From: JAIBJN01 sp963699495
GTDB lineage: Bacteria > Actinomycetota > Thermoleophilia > Gaiellales > Gaiellaceae
Direction: 5' to 3'
DNA length: 64,000 nt
NCBI GenBank assembly: GCA_963699495.1
Contig: CAVOUB010000008.1
Location: forward strand, 186,001-250,000
Made by a program: the position numbers and the translations under genes
Part shown: one piece after another, positions 60,315 through 64,000 of the stretch
Numbering within the stretch: the first letter of the stretch is position 1
Layout of the letters: each line of letters opens with the position of its first letter
Notes under the pieces: generated by a model
The model's database searches: none
What the model was told of the DNA's origin: nothing
What the model saw: only the letters and a program-made list of their open reading frames with translations

Positions 60315-60507
60315 GTGGTAGACCCCGAGCAACCCGGCGGCCGAGGGGACGGTGGGCTCGACGCCTTCATCTCGTACTCCCATCGGGACACCGCCTTCGT
60401 CCACCAGCTGAAGGACGCGCTCGAGGCGGGAGGTCACGTCGTCTGGATCGACGCCGACGACATCCCCGCGGGAGCGCCGTGGCGGGAGGAGCTGGGCTCG
60501 GGCATCG
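60315..60507 (+). pseudogene. TIR-domain fragment
   Basis: From GTG 60315 the frame reads a short Gly-rich leader, then LDAFISYSHRDTAFVHQLKD, ALEAGGHVVWIDADDIPAGA and PWREELGSGI. This is the first half of a TIR domain (DxFISYSH, then VW.D...I..G..W). The match stops abruptly near 60507, where the opposite strand carries the end of a BTAD-cyclase fragment. The rest of the TIR fold and any effector or sensor domain are missing, so it is unlikely to work. TIR proteins serve in defence or signalling by NAD cleavage; nothing here supports an intact system. Confidence 0.65.
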
Positions 60508-61023
60508 TCTTCGTGCGCCACCGGGTTGCCGAACACGCCCATGACCCTGCCGTCGGGGAGCTCCTCGGCGGTTCCCTCGTGGCGCTCGATTGTCTCGCGC
60601 GCGGGCGCGAGCGACCGGACGGTCGCGCTGCGCGCCACCTCCGGGTCGGCCCGGCGCCGCCGTCGACCAGCTCGGCGAAGAGCACCGTGACGAGGCGCCG
60701 CGTCTCGTGTGCCTGGAGAGCTTGCCCTGCGCCGTTCGGGGCAGAATGGTCTTGCTCCTGGGCGAGGATCGCCCGCTCCAGCTCCCGCAGCTCCGGGCCC
60801 GGCTCGATGCCGAGCTCCTCCACCAAGGCCTTCCGCGCGGCGCGGTACGCGGCCAGCGCCTCCGCCTGGCGCCCGCGCTCGCGAGGGCGAGCATGAGCTG
60901 TGCGCGCCGGCGCTCGCGCAGCGGCGCGCGCGCGACGAGCTCCTCCAGCTCACCGACGAGCTCGGCTCGTGCCCGAGGGCAAGCTCTGCGTCGATCCGCT
61001 TCAGGCGACCCAGCGACTTCCAT
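60508..61023 (-). pseudogene. BTAD plus class III cyclase fragment (frameshifted, both ends missing)
   Basis: Remnant of a regulator of the BTAD-nucleotide cyclase type. Going leftward, and changing frame at least three times, it reads SLGRLKRIDAELALGHEP, ELVGELEELVARAPLRERRR, AQLMLALA, then MVEELGIEPGPELRELERAI (bacterial transcriptional activation domain). It continues with RRLVTVLFAELV, then ARETIERHEGTAEELPDGRV, MGVFGNPVAHEDDA (start of a cyclase domain). The N-terminal winged helix and the rest of the cyclase are absent. It ends where an inverted TIR fragment begins. Together they look like a rearranged, decaying locus or an assembly join. Confidence 0.65.
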
Positions 61024-61103
61024 TGAGTCGATTTTGAGCCTGCGGCCCTAGCTTGGCAACAGTCCGCACGTTTCTGCGGAGGTCTCGCGAGAAGGAGGAT
61101 TCG

Positions 61104-62468
61104 ATGCGCAGCTTCGTACACAGCCATCTGATCTGGGCGGTCGCGGCTGGCCGCCCTCCTCGCCTGCCCGGTTGCAGGCGCGCTCCCGACGCTCGATTCG
61201 GCCGCGGGCTCGGGCTCGGCGCAGGAGCCGCCGGCAGCACAGCCGCTGGTCGTGCTGGCTGCTCCGGCGAACGACGCGTTCGGAGGCGCAGACGTCGTCT
61301 CGGCCCTGCCCTTCGCTCGCGTCAGCGAGCACGGCGGAGGCGACGACGGCTTCCGACGACCCGACGTGCGGAGGCAATGCAGCCTCCGTCTGGTACGCGT
61401 ACACGTCGCCGCTGACCGTGTGGCTCACGGCAGAGACGTTCGGGAGCGACTACGACACGACCCTCTCGGCATACACCGGCTCGCCGGGATCGCTCGCCCA
61501 GGTCGCCTGCAACGACGACAGCGGCGGGCCTCAGTCGCAGGTGACCTTCCTGGCGTCGGCCGGCGTCACCTACTACCTCATGGCAGCCGGAGTGTCGGGA
61601 GGCGGGGCTCTCCAGCTCTCGCTCGACATCCGCTCGCCCCTCACGCAGATCGGCGTGAAGACGACGCGGGCGTACGAGGGATACCCGGCCGCCGGGCCCG
61701 AGCACGTCGCCTGGGCACAGTGGCCCTGGAGGAACGGTCGCTTCTGGGCGGCGTTACGTCCAGCGGACCAATGAGGGAGCGGTGCGCGTGAACGGTCCAT
61801 CGCACGCACGGCTTCCCGGGTGGGTTCGAGGGCGACACCTTCGTCTATCAGGAGGTCCGTGGTCGCCAGTCCAGCGTGTATATTCTACGACCTCGTGAGC
61901 GGGACGCGTTCCAACCCGCCGAGCGGCGTGAACACCCGCAACTGGGAGTGGACGCCGAGCATCTCCGGTGACTGGCTTCTCTACGGTCGCCGGACTAGAA
62001 CCGGGGAGACCGGGTCATTCTCCGGAACCTGTCGACCGGCCAGTCCATCCTCCTCGACCAGACATCGTTCAGAACGAGGTCGAGCGCCGTACCGGGAACT
62101 GTGAGCGGGAACTACGCAGTCTGGCATCGTTGCGCGCGTCTCTGCAACGTCTTCCTCTACGACATCTCTGCGCAGACGAAGACGCGCGATCACGAACCAG
62201 CCTGGCCGCCACCATTACGTCCGCGTCGGTCACGGACGACGGAACGGTCTACTTCATGCGGAGCGGGCGTGGCTGCGGAGTGTTGGTGCAGCTTGTTCGG
62301 CACGCGCCTGGCGGGTCGAACACCGTCCTGCGCCTCCTTGCCACGGAGGTGGGACTCCAGCGCAGGTGCACGCGCTCGAGAACGGCGACGGGACGACGTC
62401 GGCTGTTCTACGACCGTGTCCACTGCCGGACGTCCGCCTGGGACGTCCTGAAGGTCGTCGACCCGTAA
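61104..62468 (+). CDS. Exported PPC-domain and propeller-like protein (several frameshifts)
   Basis: A secreted protein of about 450 residues broken by multiple indels. ATG 61104 has a strong GAAGGAGG site and a signal sequence (SFVHSHLIWAVAAG, continuing in the next frame). Then come PANDAFGGADVVSALPFARV, TCGGNAASVWYAYTSPLTVW, GSDYDTTLSAYTGSPGSLAQ, CNDDSGGPQSQVTF and ASAGVTYYLMAAG, a bacterial pre-peptidase C-terminal (PPC) domain. Later pieces resemble TolB-type blades in changing frames (WEWTPSISGDWLLYGRRTRT; SGNYAVWHRCARLCNVFLYD; SVTDDGTVYFMRSGRGCGVL). The last frame ends at TAA 62468. The number of breaks could be sequencing error or decay. Confidence 0.6.
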
Positions 62469-62621
62469 GGACGCGCCTCCTGGGAGCCGGCTCCGACCGG
62501 CTCCTGCAGCGGGCCGCGAGGGCTGCGGCTTTCCCGCACGTGCTACCGGGCCGCTGCGGATGACGACCGCCCGGCAGCCGGACAGAGTCGAGGGCGACAA
62601 CACGACTGAAGGAGGCCGCTC

Positions 62622-62786
62622 ATGACCCTGATCTGGTTCGTGATCTGGCTCATCTCGAACATCGTCGGCGACGACGAGCCGCTCACATTCGATCCCGTCA
62701 ACTGGTGGACGGGGACGCTGATCCTCGTGATCGCCCTCGACCTCGCCGCGGCGCACGCGCCGACGGTCATCAAGGCACAGCGCTAG
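62622..62786 (+). CDS. Small two-helix membrane protein (54 residues)
   Basis: A short gene with a strong ribosome site (GAAGGAGG, 7 bases before ATG 62622). It reads TLIWFVIWLISNIVGDDEPL, then TFDPVNWWTGTLILVIALDL and a short tail (APTVIKAQR). Two hydrophobic segments (about 2-14 and 27-42) flank an acidic loop. The good ribosome site, hydrophobic pattern and convergent 4-bp stop overlap with the ABC-2 permease gene support a real gene. No family is recognised. Confidence 0.6.
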   Translation: MTLIWFVIWLISNIVGDDEPLTFDPVNWWTGTLILVIALDLAAAHAPTVIKAQR

Positions 62787-63583
62787 TCGACCAGCTTGCG
62801 CACCATCGCGTGGATGGCGATGCGCCAGGTCGCCAGCCCGAACGCGACCAGCATCCCCAGGCGGGCGAGGTCGACCCAGCCCTCCCAGCCGAAGACGGCG
62901 CTGCGAACGAGCTCGACGCACTGGTACAGCGGGTTGAGGTTGGCCAGGACCTGGGCCCAATCCGGCAGCGTGCTGATGGGGAAGAACGTGCCCGCGACGA
63001 GGAAGAGCGGCGTGAGCACCGCGCTGACGACGTAGCTGAAGTTCTCGATCGACTTGGCGAAGCCGGCGATCGCGATGCCGAAGCAGGCCCAGCCGTACCC
63101 GGAGACGAAGGCGATTGCGGGGACGGCCAGCATGCCCCACGAAGCCTCCAGGCCGAAAGGGATCGCGACGAGCATCGGCACGCAGCCGAAGATGCTCGTC
63201 CGCGCGGCGATCCACAGGGCCTCGGCGGTGACGAGCTCCTCCGTGTCCACGGGCGCCGCGAGGATCGCGTCGTAGGTGCGCTGGAACTGGTACTTGACGA
63301 ACGTCCCGAACATCGCCGGGAAGGCACTCGAGAAGAGCACGGCCGTCGCCACGATCCCGGTCCCGATGAAGTCGACGTAGTCGTAGTTGCCCACCCGGCT
63401 GACCAGCGAGCCGAACCCGAAGCCGAACGCGAGCAGGTAGATGGTCGGCTCGACGGTCGAGGAGAAGGTCGCGGAGCGCCAGTACGAGGAGAAGTTCACG
63501 ACCTCCCGCACGAGCACCCCGGTGATCGCCGGGCGCTCCAGGCGGCCGAGCGTCGAGCTGGGGGCGGGCCTGGCGCTCATCAT
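62783..63583 (-). CDS. ABC-2 type transporter permease
   Basis: A 266-residue integral membrane subunit of an ABC-2 exporter (NodJ/DrrB type) with six predicted helices. Features are an N-terminal amphipathic stretch (VLVREVVNFSSYWRSATFSS), TIYLLAFGFGFGSLV, the conserved FQRTYDAILAAPVDTEELVT coupling segment, and the signature around FPISTLPDWAQVLANLNPLY before the last helices. ATG 63583 overlaps the ATPase stop (ATGA). With the ATPase it would export a drug, polysaccharide or lipid; the substrate is not evident. Confidence 0.92.
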   Translation of the reverse strand: MMSARPAPSSTLGRLERPAITGVLVREVVNFSSYWRSATFSSTVEPTIYLLAFGFGFGSLVSRVGNYDYVDFIGTGIVATAVLFSSAFPAMFGTFVKYQFQRTYDAILAAPVDTEELVTAEALWIAARTSIFGCVPMLVAIPFGLEASWGMLAVPAIAFVSGYGWACFGIAIAGFAKSIENFSYVVSAVLTPLFLVAGTFFPISTLPDWAQVLANLNPLYQCVELVRSAVFGWEGWVDLARLGMLVAFGLATWRIAIHAMVRKLVD

Positions 63584-64000
63584 TCGATCTCCTCTCCGGT
63601 GAGCAGGACGAACACGTCCTCGAGGTTGGCCGGCCGCCGCTCGCCCTCGGGCGCACGGCCGTCGGAGCCCTCGATGCCGAGCACCGAGATGCTCGTGCCC
63701 GTCCGGCGGGTGGAGAACCCCGCCGCCCGGGCGGCCAGCTCCGCCTCCACGAGCTTCGCCGGCGGGCCGTAGACCTCGACCGCCTCCCGCCCGGCGTGCT
63801 CGGCGACGAGCTGAGACGGGGCCCCGGCCGCGACCGCGCTTCCGTGCGACATGATCAGCACCGTGTCTGCGAGGCGCTGCGCCTCCTCGATGTAGTGCGT
63901 CGACATGAGGATGGTCGTGCCCTCCGCCCGCAGAGCGTCGATCAGCGCCCACAGCTCCTGCCGCACCTGCGGGTCCAGGCCGACCGTGGGCTCGTCGAGG
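63580..64000 (-). CDS. ABC transporter ATP-binding subunit (5' part outside window)
   Basis: C-terminal 139 residues of an ABC-2 ATPase (DrrA/NodI type). At the right edge it begins within the Walker B/D-loop (LDEPTVGLDPQV), followed by RQELWALIDALRAEGTTILM and the H-loop STHYIEEAQRLADTVLIMSH. The C-terminal accessory domain (APSQLVAEHAGREAVEVYGP ... PANLEDVFVLLTGEEIE) is typical of the family. The Walker A part lies beyond base 64000. It is coupled to the permease gene. Confidence 0.93.
   Translation of the reverse strand, partial: LDEPTVGLDPQVRQELWALIDALRAEGTTILMSTHYIEEAQRLADTVLIMSHGSAVAAGAPSQLVAEHAGREAVEVYGPPAKLVEAELAARAAGFSTRRTGTSISVLGIEGSDGRAPEGERRPANLEDVFVLLTGEEIE

Noticed and set aside
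60315..60507. An active TIR defence protein
   Set aside because: Only the first half of the TIR domain is present and no partner domain follows.
10960..62468. Programmed ribosomal frameshifting in several genes
   Set aside because: The breaks occur in unrelated gene families at ordinary short G/C runs without slippery heptamers plus structures; sequence error is simpler.

Overview
The window is about 70% G+C with strong G/C third-position bias. It carries F420-type LLM oxidoreductases, a CysO/CysM/Mec-type cysteine pathway, BTAD-cyclase remnants and many start codons placed 6-10 bases after a TAnnnT box. Together these suggest a soil or sediment Actinomycetota, most likely class Thermoleophilia (Gaiellales/Solirubrobacterales-like). 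This is inferred from gene content only; there is no rRNA, tRNA, CRISPR array or transposase in the window.

Layout. 1-9.7 kb: wall or peptide hydrolases, an ECF sigma factor with a membrane beta-propeller partner, a cupredoxin lipoprotein, a YtcJ-type amidohydrolase, an HxlR regulator, and a proline dehydrogenase/M20 dipeptidase pair. 9.7-20.6 kb: primary sigma factor with its own promoter, a TPR protein, a compact cysteine-synthesis operon (rhodanese-E1, an in-frame CysO-CysM fusion, JAMM protease), small lipoproteins, an aldo/keto reductase, a palindrome-rich spacer, an M20 peptidase and a CorC/HlyC protein. 20.7-27.4 kb: NagA-like deacetylase, a NarL-type two-component pair, an FAD protein, an LLM oxidoreductase, a cupin and a universal stress protein.

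27.8-48.3 kb is the most distinctive part. A seven-gene leftward operon (42311 to 27796) encodes a 1746-residue secreted protein, three multicopper-oxidase-like proteins, a membrane-anchored protein, a CopC-CopD fusion and an exported subtilase. Diverging from it are an OmpR-type regulator/kinase pair and then a rightward cluster of acidic exported or membrane proteins, an ECF sigma factor with a membrane-anchored tail, ApbE (FAD:protein FMN transferase) and a ferric-reductase-type haem membrane protein. The arrangement looks like a regulated cell-surface redox module in which copper-ligand motifs are divided between two of the oxidase-like proteins.

48.3-64 kb: an OLD-type ATPase/nuclease, a ring-cleaving VOC dioxygenase, an MFS exporter, Tag glycosylase, and a catabolic operon (alcohol dehydrogenase, LLM enzyme, hydantoinase-like amidohydrolase, LacI regulator, AroE-like dehydrogenase). 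That operon has a near-consensus promoter and an overlapping LacI-type operator. Beyond it lie gene debris (TIR and BTAD-cyclase fragments), a secreted propeller-like protein and an ABC-2 exporter running off the right edge.

A caution applies throughout: at least ten recognisable genes are broken by single-base shifts, most of them a net +1 in short G/C runs. These look like sequence or assembly errors rather than true pseudogenes and should be resolved before any of these genes is called dead.
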